From NCBI GenBank assembly GCA_000231825.2, contig JH720360.1, positions 344,872 to 408,871 of the forward strand: a DNA stretch of 64,000 nucleotides. The letters are read 5' to 3'. Each line of letters opens with the position of its first letter. Position 1 is the stretch's first letter. The DNA comes from Tetrahymena elliotti 4EA (taxonomy: Eukaryota; Ciliophora; Oligohymenophorea; Hymenostomatida; Tetrahymenidae). Both the position numbers and the translations under genes were made by a program. Under the pieces are notes generated by a model. The model saw only the letters and a program-made list of their open reading frames with translations. It ran no database searches and had not been told where the DNA came from. Below are positions 12,153-23,236 of the stretch, one piece after another.

Positions 12153-15017
12153 TCATTCATTTTCATTTACATTATCATCACTTTCTTCTACATTATATTC
12201 TTATTCCTCCTCTTCTTCATCATCTTAAGCAAAAGATAAAAGACTTTTATTTAGGGGTTTGGAAGGAGGGAGATTAATTTTAAGTTTTTTCTAAAGATTA
12301 TCTTAGCCATCTTTTTATTTATCTTCATCTCTACCAATAACATTTGGTCTTTTTCTTTTAAAAATATTAAATCTACCCATAACTGGATCTTTTTATTTCT
12401 CTTCTTCTAATTTTTATTTATTTTTTTCATATTCATTTTAAGCAATTATTTCTTTTCCATGTTTTTACTCTGCTTGTTTCAATCTTTGATCCTCAAAATA
12501 ATGATTAGCTAATTCAAGCAGCCACTTTGGATCTACCTCAGAAGCTTCTCTCATATAATATTTTGTAGAAAAAATAACTTCAGAATAAATAACCCATTAT
12601 GGAAAATTGATGTTAAGAATTGATGTGGGATGGAGATATAGAATTTCTTTGTTTCTTAAATTTCTATAGGAACCATCTGGTTAAAGCTAAGCTACATTCA
12701 TAAAGAAAGCTGTAACTAAAGCTCTTAAGATACCCTCTATATCATCTTCACTATTATTAACTTTCAATCCCATTCTCTTTACCTATTTGCACAATTGATC
12801 GTGTATTTTAACTGCCATATTTAGACTCTTGACATTCAATTTATGATCATTACAAAATCCTTATTTAGCTTACTAACTTTTTAAATGATTAAAAGCTAAA
12901 AATATATTAATTAGAGTGAGGTGATCACCTTCCTTAGCTCCTAATTTTTTCTTTTACTTCAATATAGTAGCAGGATCAAAACCATTATAAAAAACTTATC
13001 CTTACAAACTAAGCATTGAACACAAAATAAGCATTTGCTAACTACATCCAAAATCATCTTTAAAGCTATTCATCAGTAAAACCTATCATAAAAACAACAA
13101 ATTAAAAAAGACCATTAACTTAAGATTTTCTTAAAGTTTTTTTTCTTCTAAATAAAAGAAAAAATGAACAAAATTTAGGAAATTTTAGAAATTCGAAAAG
13201 AAAATTTACTCCTAGCTTTGTTTCAAGATTAAACTCACATATTTTATGACCTATTTCTTGTGTTAGATTACATTATTTATCTATAACTTTTAAGGCATAT
13301 AATTGTTCTAATGCTTTTGCATAAGCATTTTCGTTTGGCTATTAAAGTAGTTCAAAGTTAGTCACATCTCCTACACCAAGAGTTTTTATTTGAAGAATAA
13401 AAGTTGATAAATCACATCTAAGGATTTCAGGAGTACTATTGTCAAATAATTAATCAAACTATTCTTTTGTGCAAAGTCTGTAGCACTCCCCCCTTTAAAC
13501 TCTACCAGCTCTTCCTGCTCTTTACTTAGCAGCTGATTTGCTAATAGGTACAACAAGAAGATTTTCAAATCCTCTTTTAAAGTCGTAGTAATTTATTTTA
13601 TGAAAAAGAGTATCGATAACATAAACTACACCACTAATAGTGATACTTGACTCAGCTATATTAGTAGAAACTATTATTTTTCTAATATATGACTCACAAG
13701 GCTTAAACACTTCCATTTGATCTTCTATAGGCAAACCAGAGTATAGAGGAAGAATTTTTAAATTTTATCTTTCAGCATCTCCAATCAAATTTTTTTAGAT
13801 AATTTCGATGAAAGCTTCTATTTCTTCTTATCCAGTCAAAAAGATTAATATATCTCCCTTAATATAATTACAAAAATGATTAAAATGGTGTGCAAAATTA
13901 AATCAATAAAAAACCTTTTTATCAGGAGTTCTAATAATCTCAAGAGCTACTTAAACAGCCTTTACAACATAATTTCTTGTATTCTCTCTTAAATAGAAAA
14001 TATCTACTGCAAATTACCTCCCTTCTATATATAAAATTTATGAAGTAAGGTTAGCAACCAACTTATTTGTTTTGGGGTCTACAACTCTTTCCTAGAAAAA
14101 GCTACTTATGCTTTCAGCATCAATAGTTGCACTTGAAATAATTAATTTCAAATCGGGATTCTTTCTTCTAATCTTTTTTAATAATCCTAATAATATATCT
14201 GTATTAATACTTCTTTCATGTATATCATCAATCATAAGCACCGAATATTCGCTTAATAAAGGATCATTAAGAATTTAATTTATAAGCATACCGTCAGTCA
14301 TATATTTTATCTAAGTGAGCTCATCATCATAATTATCATCAAATCTCACACTATACCCTACTTCTTAGCCTATAACACAACCCATTTCTTAAGCAACCCT
14401 GTTAGCAATACTAATTGCAGCAATTCTTCTAGGTTAACTAACCCCAATTTTTTTACCATTAATAGCATAGCCTGCTTCTACCAAATACTAAGGAATTTCT
14501 AAAAAAAAGAAATTGAAAAAATGTTTTTATAAAGTTATAAAATTTATAACACGTTTTAATTATTTTGTGCTCAATAAAATGTATTTTTAATTTAAATTAA
14601 TTGAAAAAATTATTGATTATTCTTTAAAACAGAAATAATTATTTGTCTATCATGCTTTTATATCCAATTATGTCTAAATATTAATAAATAAGTTACTTGT
14701 TGTTTTTCCTGAACCAGTTTCTGCTATTACCACAACACATGAGAAGTTTTCCACACAATATAAAATTTCCTACTCTGATGAAAATAAGTAAACCATTTTA
14801 ACTTATTAAGATTAAATTTACTGTGCTACACAATAGGTAATTCTTTGAAATCCCATTGATCAAATCCTGTAAACCCTCCTCTTTCACCCACTAAAATATC
14901 TTCTTCCTTTCTTTGTTTTCTCAATTTTTATTATTCTTGCCATAATTATTTCTATTATTCTTAACTATTTGTTTAGTTATTTCCATACTACTTCTTTTTA
15001 AATTCAAAAGTCCTCAT
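12153..15017 (-). CDS. DHX35: DEAH-box RNA helicase, DHX35 type
   Basis: Minus strand, five exons (15017-14822, 14774-14697, 14498-13915, 13857-13210, 13082-12153), 811 aa. Motifs in order: I AETGSGKTT (to residue 91), Ia QPRRIAA, II as MIDDIHERS (182-185 = DDIH), III SSATID, IV FLTGQEE, V STNIAESSIT, VI QRAGRAGR. After the RecA pair come the winged-helix, ratchet and OB modules, with GCSQQMLIL and GDHLTLINIF, then an acidic tail. Short N-terminus and the QWVIYSEVIFSTKYYMREA block point to DHX35, a helicase associated with the spliceosome C complex in other eukaryotes, acting in the nucleus on RNA with ATP. The odd point is the DDIH Walker B in place of DEAH, replacing the catalytic Glu with Asp. 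All four introns restore frame. Start chosen as the only upstream in-frame ATG. Confidence 0.93.
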
Positions 15018-15317
15018 ATTAAAATAAAGTTATTTAAAGACACTTAGTTATTTAATAAATAAAAGCTCTACAAATCAAATCAAATATTAATAATCAATAA
15101 CAAAGATATTTTTTCTGATAAAAAAAATCAATCTTTTAATTAATGTTAGAAATTAGTGATGATATTCCTATTAAATGGACTTTGATATTCTATTATTAAG
15201 AATGTTAAAAAGATAACACTTTTTTGTATTTCTTGGTTTTTAAATATATCAAATATTAATTAAAAAATCAAACTCAAGATAGAAATAGAATATAAAAAAT
15301 AAATAATACAAAAAAGA

Positions 15318-16511
15318 ATGGAGGAGGTTGTTTATCAAATAATTAACGAATATAATAATTAAGATACCTAAGATTATTTTTAAAAGTATTAAAATCTGAT
15401 ATAAATTAAAGTTTATGAATAATTCAACAAAAAGATATGTGGTTTTCATTCACTATTTAATTCATTTCATATTATTGATTACCTCTCTTATAATTAGAGT
15501 TTAGAATCAATCAATAAGATTAATTCAGCATGGCAATTTTGGTATTTTTATCATGAATCATATAAATATTTGATGGATTAATATCCTAATAAAAGTGATA
15601 TTATTATTATCTAAAATTTAGGTGTTTTAGAGAGATCTCATCTTGAGTTTTTTATTGTAAACTATCCACCTTTGTTAGAAAAAAAGTAATAATTGGCTAA
15701 ATAAAATTTAGATTTGATACTTGTAACGTTTTATTATGGATTTGGGATAGTTTAATTAACAAATGAAAAAGTAGATTAATTTAATTAAATTATAAAATAA
15801 TTTAATGCATGTAAGAATGATTAAATGGTTATTATATTTGCTGGTATTACAAATCATTGGATCACAATAGTTGCCCATAAAGTTTAAGATACCAAATAAT
15901 TTTATTTATTAGATTCCTCTAATTTAAATCTTTAGAGTCTTTTATCTGAAGATGTAGATACTTTATTATTATAAGCAGATATTAAATTTAAAGAAAGAGG
16001 ACAATACGAAGATGAATGTAAGAGAAAATATCCCAAATATATAAAAATAGCAGCTTTAAAAGATAGAAAAACAGTCATAGAACTGATATAAAAATGCTTT
16101 TGTGAAGAGATTAAATTAGAAATATTTATGATAGAAAATTTATTTAAAGAAATGCTGTAAACATTTGAAGAATACTTTCCTGATTGGATTGAAACTCTTT
16201 AATCAAATTAAGATGAAAATGAAATTGATAAGATTAAGTAATAATCATAATATAAATTTATTAAGAATGAATATAGACCTTAAGTTATATCTCACGATAT
16301 ATTAAATAGTATGATTAAATATGGTGATAATATTCAAAAGTATTTCCATAAACAATTAGCTCAGAAAATTAATTCATGGATTGATTATAATATTAATAAT
16401 TGTAAAATTCTCAAAAATGATGCTGAAATAAATTAAGAAGATTAAGAAATGATAGAAAAATATATTTTAGTTTTATCTAATATTAATGAAATCTTTTATA
16501 AAATATTTTGA
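15318..16511 (+). CDS. Papain-fold-like cysteine peptidase candidate, intronless
   Basis: Single exon of 397 aa from ATG 15318 to TGA 16509, fully open with many TAA/TAG Gln codons. Residues 37-50 (NKKICGFHSLFNSF) look like the helix carrying a catalytic Cys (C41). Residues 179-200 hold NHWITIVAHK (H180) followed by YLLDSSN (D199). The order Cys, then His-Trp, then Asp fits the papain, Josephin and OTU folds and not the His-Asp-Cys order of Ulp1. The region around H180/D199 resembles the Josephin pattern HW(F/I)T followed by a short strand and a polar residue. If correct, it would cleave ubiquitin or a ubiquitin-like protein. The C-terminal ~180 residues are helical and charged and not recognised. 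There is no signal peptide or membrane segment. The fold is inferred from three short motifs only. Confidence 0.68.
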
Positions 16512-17147
16512 AATATTTAAAATCAAAAAGTGAATTATTAATAACTTTAGGAGAGATTATTAATAATAACTTGATACAATTTTTACTATATATAACTCAA
16601 ATAAAAACTATTAAAAGTAATAAATATGTTTTGTTGCATTTTAGAAAAAAGTAAATCAGCCAAAAAAATAAACAATTAAATTTAATAGATTATTAAATTA
16701 AGTCATAAATTTAGTGAAATGCTAAGTAAGATAAACATAATTTGTTTTTATTTTTTTTATTCATCAAAATTAGAAGAATTACTGTATTAAATGTTTAAAA
16801 TAATTACAAAATTTAGAATATTTATTTACCTAGTCTTTAAACAACAAATTTTGAATTTTATTTAATAAGTTTGTTTGATAAATAAATATTATTTGTTTAA
16901 TTGTTTTTGAAAGCAAAATGAAAGATATTATAATGTAAAATGATATAATTTTATATAATTACAAAACTGAAAATTTATATTCTTCTATTCTTTAAACATA
17001 CCTGATTTATTTATTTAAACTGTAATTATATGGAATTTTCAAAATAAATACATTCTTGTAATATGAATAGATTACAATTATTTTTCCATATTATTAATAT
17101 GTTTGTAGCTGTTTTTGGTTAATAATTAATACTATTTAACAGTCTAA
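16512..17147. other. Convergent intergenic spacer
   Basis: About 0.6 kb between two 3' ends. AT-rich, presumably with both 3' UTRs; no gene or RNA seen. Confidence 0.5.
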
Positions 17148-19132
17148 TCAATAATTTGTATTGTTTTCAGCTGTTAAAGTAGGATCATGATTATGTTGAT
17201 AGTTTTAATTGTAGGTTTCATTGTCATAATTTTCTTGTTGGTTGCTACTTTTAAGAATTTCATTACTAATTTTACGTGAACTACTCAAAATATTCGTAGA
17301 CTCATCTGCTTAATGAAATTCATAGTCTTATAAATTATTATTATCATTATTTTTTTAGTATTCTTATTCATTGTATCTTGTGTCATCTTTTTGATTGTTA
17401 TTGAACTTTGTGTAAAGTCCATGTTATTCTTCTTCCTCTTCATTAGTATTATATTGACTAATTTAATTTTCTTCACTTTATTATTTTTCTTGTTGGGTAT
17501 TTATAGGTGAAGGCACAAATGCATATTCATCATTTTCTTTTAAAGGAGATTCTTACTATTGATTTTCTTATTTTTATGAGCCTCCTAATTATTTATATGG
17601 GGATGTCTAAAATTAAATACTTTCTTATGGTTTTTCATTATATGATTCATTCTTGCTCATTATCTAAGCTAGTAATTCACTAGCTTTGGTGGAATCAGCA
17701 CCTTAAATAGTATAGACATCTTAAACCTTCATTTAAGATTATATTTCTTTTTGCTTAACTTATTCAGGCTAATATTTAATTTTTGAGTCATCATAAGTGT
17801 AATGCATAGGTTCAATAACACTATACTCATTTTTGAAATCGGAGAACATTTATTCTTCAAAATTAGGTAGTTGTCTTATAGAAGCATCCATATTAGTAGT
17901 TAAACGATCGTTAATCATAAAACTAACAGCATTTTAGAAAGATTTTTCAAAATATTGCTCTAAGAGATTGCATTTTTCAAATTTATTTGTGTATATTTAT
18001 TAAGTAAGATATTTTGAATTTTTGCTAAAAGATGAGCTATATTCATTTTTATAAACTTGGAAGAATTCTTTGCAGAATCCTGTGTTTGCATTTTCTAAAA
18101 TTCTAGTTGAGTTTTTATTATGTTTTCCGAATTAGAATCTAGAATTAGCTTCATCTGATAATCTCTAAGAATTGAATATACTGAACTTTTCTAAATCATC
18201 TATATTTGGAAAAACACCAGTTGTGATGGAATCTTATTTATCTAATCTAAATATTCCTCCATCAACTGAGTCACTTTCATTTATTTGTTATTACTATATT
18301 GGTCTTAATTCTGAGTTTGCTTGCTTAATAAATACACAGTTTTCATCTTCACCTAAAAAGTTGACTTAATTGTTTGTTTTAATAGGATATTTAACAACCT
18401 TGTCAATAACAATTTTAGGTATATTAACGTCTTAATCTATTTGAATAATTACAGCATCTGGGTCAACCATGTTCTTTCTATTTTCAAGCAACGAAATCCA
18501 GTCTTAAATAACTTACATTGTATTTCTATTTGGTTGATAGAAATCATTTGGCTTAATTTCTTAATATCCTTTAATAAATTTATGATCATCAACAAATTGA
18601 GAAAATTGCTCATTGCATTTCAAAAATTTCAAATAAAATTCTTTTGTTTTGTTAGCTTCTTCTAAACTTTGTTCAGTGAGTCTTTCTATATATTTAGATT
18701 GGAATTAGAAATAAGAAATTGAAATGAAAAAAGCAGCAAAGTAATAAGCCACAAAAATATTGATAAAATTACCTAAAAGAACTGATATAACAATAAACAT
18801 TGCGGTATAAAGATTCATCATAGTGTAGAGCATCAAATGAAAAACATATTGATTCAATTTATATTCTAAATAACCTCTTTTAGATACTCCTGTGTTTTTT
18901 AGTATAAATATAATTTAATTATTTAGCCAGCAAAAAAACAATTTATGGATTATTTACTTTTTATAGGATCTGTGTTTGTTCTTACAAGATCTATCATAAA
19001 TGAAAATAATGCAAGGGCTTCTCCCATTTCAAAGAATATTTTATCAGTGGGAAGAGAAAGGAAATACTATCTCTTTTCTCTTTTATTAACATTAAAGCTA
19101 GAATTTTTTTTAGCATAAAGTTTGCTCTTCAT
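17148..19132 (-). CDS. Membrane protein with long Gln/Asn-rich cytoplasmic tail (intact 3' part of a larger locus)
   Basis: Minus strand, two exons (19132-18958, 18889-17148) give 638 aa from an in-frame ATG. Residues ~30-125 hold hydrophobic helices (EALALFSFMIDLV, LMLYTMMNLYTAMFIVISVL, FINIFVAYYFAAFFISISYF). They are followed by a charged coiled stretch (SKYIERLTEQSLEEANKTKE) and ~480 residues of polar, Gln/Asn/Glu-rich sequence without known motifs. The ATG used is probably internal: the same frame continues upstream (TKLARYLLIYNIF and so on) and further family-like coding lies upstream in shifted frames (see next entry). The family seems to be a large ciliate multi-pass membrane family, possibly near tmcB-like proteins, but no PAS domain is seen, so I give no function. 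Whether the truncated reading is expressed cannot be told. Confidence 0.6.
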
Positions 19133-20161
19133 TTTAATATACTAGAAATATTTTCTAATGAATCCATCTATCTTAATAATACCTAATATATTTATAAAAA
19201 TTATTTTTCTTTGATAAAAATAATTTGAATCTAACAAATAGGTTATTCTAATGCAACTAAAAATATTATAAATCAATAAATATCTTGCTAGTTTTGTAAA
19301 AATTAAGACTCCTTTGTAAATAAATCACTAGTTTTATTTCTAATATTTGAATCTTTATTATTTTTATCTATTTCTTATTTAATTTGTTGTATTTTAACTT
19401 AGTTTTAAAATGCTGATTTAATTTCTCTAGCATAGAAAATATCTAATTTATATATTAAAATTATTAAATTAATATTTATTTTGCTTTAAGAGTTTTCTCC
19501 CATTATTCTCTCTTTTGCTCTTTTTCGTTTTTTGTAAGGAACTTTACTTTTGAATCAGTAATTTATAAATTAATTGTTTTTAATAAAAAATCTAAATATT
19601 TGTTACTGTTTCTTGGGTCTGGATCCTTAAAATTCTCTACATGGAGGATATGAATAGTTGCAATATCATTTACAAAGCTTCTATCTTCAACGCAACGATC
19701 TAAAATGACAAGATTTTTGACCAAATAATTCCATTAATTTTTTGATTCACTATATTGCATTTTCGATTAAATCAGTTAAAAAGCTACATCTGGACGTGTT
19801 TCAGGATCGTTTCCTGCTAAAGTTTAAAGTATTTCTATTTTTTAAAACAAGATTAATAAAAATATGAGTGTATTAATACTTCCTATAATTTGTAGCATGC
19901 TTTTTTACATGTACAAAATAAAATAAAATTAGAAATTAATTTTATATATTTATTACACTGGATATCGCTTTCTGCAGGAGGTTCAAAATCTCCACTATAA
20001 GTTGCTTAAAGCCTAGCCTATTTTTAGGGTTAAATGTTTTATATTTCTTGCTGACAGTATCAAATAAATCTTTAATACTTTTTCAAATGTAGTCTCTGCA
20101 TTGAAGGAGAAACATCCTCTAAAACAACCAACAATCATATTAAATTAACCTTTATATTTAC
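19133..20161 (-). pseudogene. Frameshifted 5' part of the membrane protein gene
   Basis: Directly upstream of the intact part the minus strand still reads as protein, but in changing frames. From 20161 it reads GQFNMIVGCFRGCFSFN and on to FEKVLK, then near 20070 it must shift by one base to continue as LFDTVSKKYKTFNPKNRLGF. A plausible 124-nt intron (19958-19835) leads to NDPETRPDVAFQL...WNYLVKNLVILDRCVEDRS. Two more shifts, near 19380 and 19310, are needed to reach TKLARYLLIYNIF, which joins the 638-aa reading. Upstream of 20161 no coding is visible, so the 5' end is also missing. Most likely a truncated, decayed gene copy; three assembly errors in one gene or unrecognised short introns are alternatives. 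Confidence 0.55.
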
Positions 20162-21888
20162 CTAAAAAATTTTCCTATCTTTTATTTAGAAAAAACTTTG
20201 TTAAAGTTATTATTAATTAATTTATTTATTTATTCAATAAATTTCCATCTAAAATTCATGCAAATAATTTATTTTGCTTGTTTCATACTGTATAAACTAC
20301 CTATGATTGATAGGTTCAATTCTTAATTTACTTATACAGATGAACTAATTGATTGATTTATATTTATTTATAATTGAGTTCTAATACTAATTTCAAATAT
20401 TATGAAAATCTTCAGTCATCTAAATAAAATTAGTGCCATTACATATTACAAATTTATTCTAAAATTCATAAGCATATTATATAGATAAAACATAAAAATA
20501 TAAATGTAAATGGAAATTTACTTTTCAATCTACCTATATTTTTTAAAGAAAATCAAGATACAAAAACTAATTATTAAAACAAAAATGATATTTTTTCTTT
20601 AAATAATTTCTAATGAATGTTTTCTTTAACTTTACTAAAAAATTAATAAAAAAAGTAATATAAAAAATAATGTAAATCAATGAATAATATTTAAATGAAA
20701 ATCAAAATTAATCTCTTAACACAAATGCTTCATTTTTATCTATTTCTTCAATTTTATAATAAACTTAAAATATAATTTATCAAGTATTCTAATATTTATT
20801 TCATCTCTATTTTCTATTTTCACTCTATTCTAATAATATTATATATTTGTTTTTCTAATCAATTCTTTATTTTTTTAATATTTACTCTATTTTAAATCTA
20901 AAATATCGCAATGAGTTAATAATAATAATAATAATAACCAATTCTTTTAAAAACTTTTAATTAGCTACTTAAAAATAAACTAACTCATCAAATATTTTGA
21001 AACATTTTTAAATTAGATTTTCAACAAAAAATTATTTTTGGTTGATAATTTATTAAATATTCTAATAAGCTTTCAATTTATATTGAAATAGTATCTACTT
21101 AAAAAGCCATTACTGAACTCATTATCTACATATTTTTTTCTAGTTAAAATCATTTTGGTTAGCTTAATTACAAAATTGTGAAATTTACTTTAACTTAAAT
21201 GAATTTTATAAAATGTAGGATGAATCCCCTAAAATAGAGAATGAATAATAAAAGGCAAAACTAATAGCCAACAAAATATTAAAATCTCTAGAGATTAATC
21301 AAGTAGTTTGAATATATTTTATGAATTTATAAAATTTTTGGAAAATGTTTTTAATTTTTATATAAAATAATCAAACAAATTCTTAAAAAAAAAAATAAAT
21401 AAACACCAAAAAACCAGGTGAAAAAAAGTATAATAACTTGTTAGTATTCATGTATGTAGTCTTGAAAAAGACAGTACCTTAGGGTACTACATATATATAT
21501 AAATAATCAAACATTTTTTCTTAAGATTGTTATGAACAAATATTCACTATCAGATTAAAAATGCTTATTTATCTAGAAAATTATTTTTAAATGAGAAATT
21601 TTAATAGTATGAAAATTCTTCATATTTTCTTTCTTTCAGTGTATTTAGATAGTTGCATTAAAAATTTTTATGGATTTGATTTAAAAAATGATATCTATTT
21701 GACATTAGAATTGATTAGAAATTCTTCTTTTCTATATTTTTTTTTGAATTGTTTTAAAAATACCAAACAAATATTAAATATTTGAAATATAAAAAATATA
21801 TAATAAAATAACAAAACGATCCATCAGTTCTTAAGGGATTTTAGTTCACAAAACATAGGCTTAGAAAATAAATTTAAGAAGAATAAAA
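20162..21888. other. AT-rich intergenic region
   Basis: About 1.7 kb between divergent genes with no supported gene. It contains a (taa)n run near 20917-20940 and an inverted repeat at 21453-21493, listed separately. The 300 bases before 21889 must include the ARL2 promoter. Confidence 0.5.
21453..21493. repeat. Imperfect palindrome / hairpin
   Basis: Outer arms TATGTAGT (21453-21460) and ACTACATA (21486-21493) are perfect complements around 25 nt. That interval contains a second inverted pair AGTACC/GGTACT (21473-21478, 21483-21488) that shares three bases with the outer arm. It lies 400 bp upstream of ARL2 in otherwise unstructured AT-rich DNA. Could be a small RNA, a palindromic protein site, or chance. 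Confidence 0.4.
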
Positions 21889-22443
21889 ATGGGGTTATTA
21901 AAGATTTTAAAGAAAACAAAGGAAAGAGAAAAAGAAATGCGTTTATTAATTTTAGGTTTAGATAATGCAGGTAAAACTACCATCCTTAAAAAGTTTAATG
22001 GAGAAGATATCGATAAAATATCTCCAACTCTAGGATTTAATATTAAAACTCTCCATTACTAAGACTATAAACTTAATGTTTGGGATGTAGGTGGTTAAAC
22101 TACCATCCGTTCATATTGGCGTAATTATTTTGAATAGACGGATGGTCTTATTTGGGTTGTTGATAGTTCTGATAAGATGAGATTAGAGGATTGTAAAAGA
22201 GAATTGCATAGTCTATTAAAATAAGAAAAGTTAGTTGGTGCTACACTTCTGATTTTTTGCAATAAGTAAGATATTCAAGGAGCTTTGACATGCTAGTAAA
22301 TAAAAGAATTCCTTGCTCTTGATGACATATCTACAAGACATTGGGGTATTATCCCTTGCTCTGCAGTAACTGGAGAAGGCTTAATAGAAGGAATAGATTG
22401 GATTGTTACTGATATAGCTTCAAGAATTTTTATGATGAATTGA
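21889..22443 (+). CDS. ARL2: ARL2, small GTPase of the ARF-like family
   Basis: Single exon, 184 aa, exactly the usual ARL2 length. GTP-binding motifs are all present: GLDNAGKTT (P-loop, ~residues 23-31), switch I with [17 protein letters not shown] (switch II, Gln written TAA), NKQD, and SAVTGEG. The start MGLLKILKK carries Gly2 and the amphipathic helix of ARF-like proteins. ARL2 binds tubulin cofactor D and BART-type effectors, and works in tubulin folding, microtubule and centriole maintenance. The long identity through [22 protein letters not shown] favours ARL2 over ARL3. No introns. Flanked by gene-poor DNA on both sides. Confidence 0.95.
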
Positions 22444-23236
22444 AAACTCTTTTTAATAGAAATTGTTATAATAAATGAAAATAATTAACTAATTAAAATA
22501 TTAAAAGTTTTATAATTGTTTAAAAGTAGATATTTTATATTTATCAGCAGAGTTGAGTTGACAAATTATTTCATTTATTAAAAATTAACAAAAAATAATA
22601 ATAAATAGAAGTAAATTATCTAAAAAAAATAAATAAAATTATCTTAAACTTTAAATTTTAAATAAAGAAAAGAGAAGATATTTTTTAAAGTTAATGTACT
22701 TAACTTGAATGAACTTTAAAAAATAATTTTTATCTTTTAAAACAAAAGTATGAATAAATTTATTCTTTCATGAATTAATTCATTTTAATTTATCAGCATG
22801 AAATTTTGATGAGATTTTATTTTTAAATTGAGTTTTAAAAAGATTTTTATCATCATTTGAAAGGTTTTTTAAAAGAATTGTGAATTATTGAATAAAATCA
22901 ATCAAATTACTTAAGAAACAAACAATAAATATTTAAATTATTGAATCTCTTTTCAACTACTTAATTATCTAAAATTAGATAAGAATAGATTATTTGAAAA
23001 CAAATTTAAATAATATTTTCCTAATTTTTTGGAGTTTTTTTGAAATTAAAATATTTATTGTTATAATCATAGGTAAAAATAATAATTTTGATTTTGTTTT
23101 AGTTTAGATTATTTAATATTAATTTTTAATTCTCTTTCTAGGTTTATTAGACATTAATAATACATACATAAAAAATATTTAAGTATTTTAAAAAGTAAGC
23201 AAGAAAAAATGTTTGATTTAAGTTTAAATCAATAAA
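22444..23236. other. Convergent intergenic spacer
   Basis: About 0.8 kb between the 3' ends of ARL2 and a minus-strand gene. AT-rich, no gene or structured element noticed. Confidence 0.5.

Noticed and set aside
15249..15449. Minus-strand hydrophobic ORF
   Set aside because: Largely antisense to the well-supported peptidase-like gene starting at 15318; its hydrophobicity follows from T-rich codons.
17148..19132. Assignment to tmcB-like PAS proteins
   Set aside because: Some upstream strings (GQFNMIVGC) recall that family, but no PAS domain is visible, so the name was not used.
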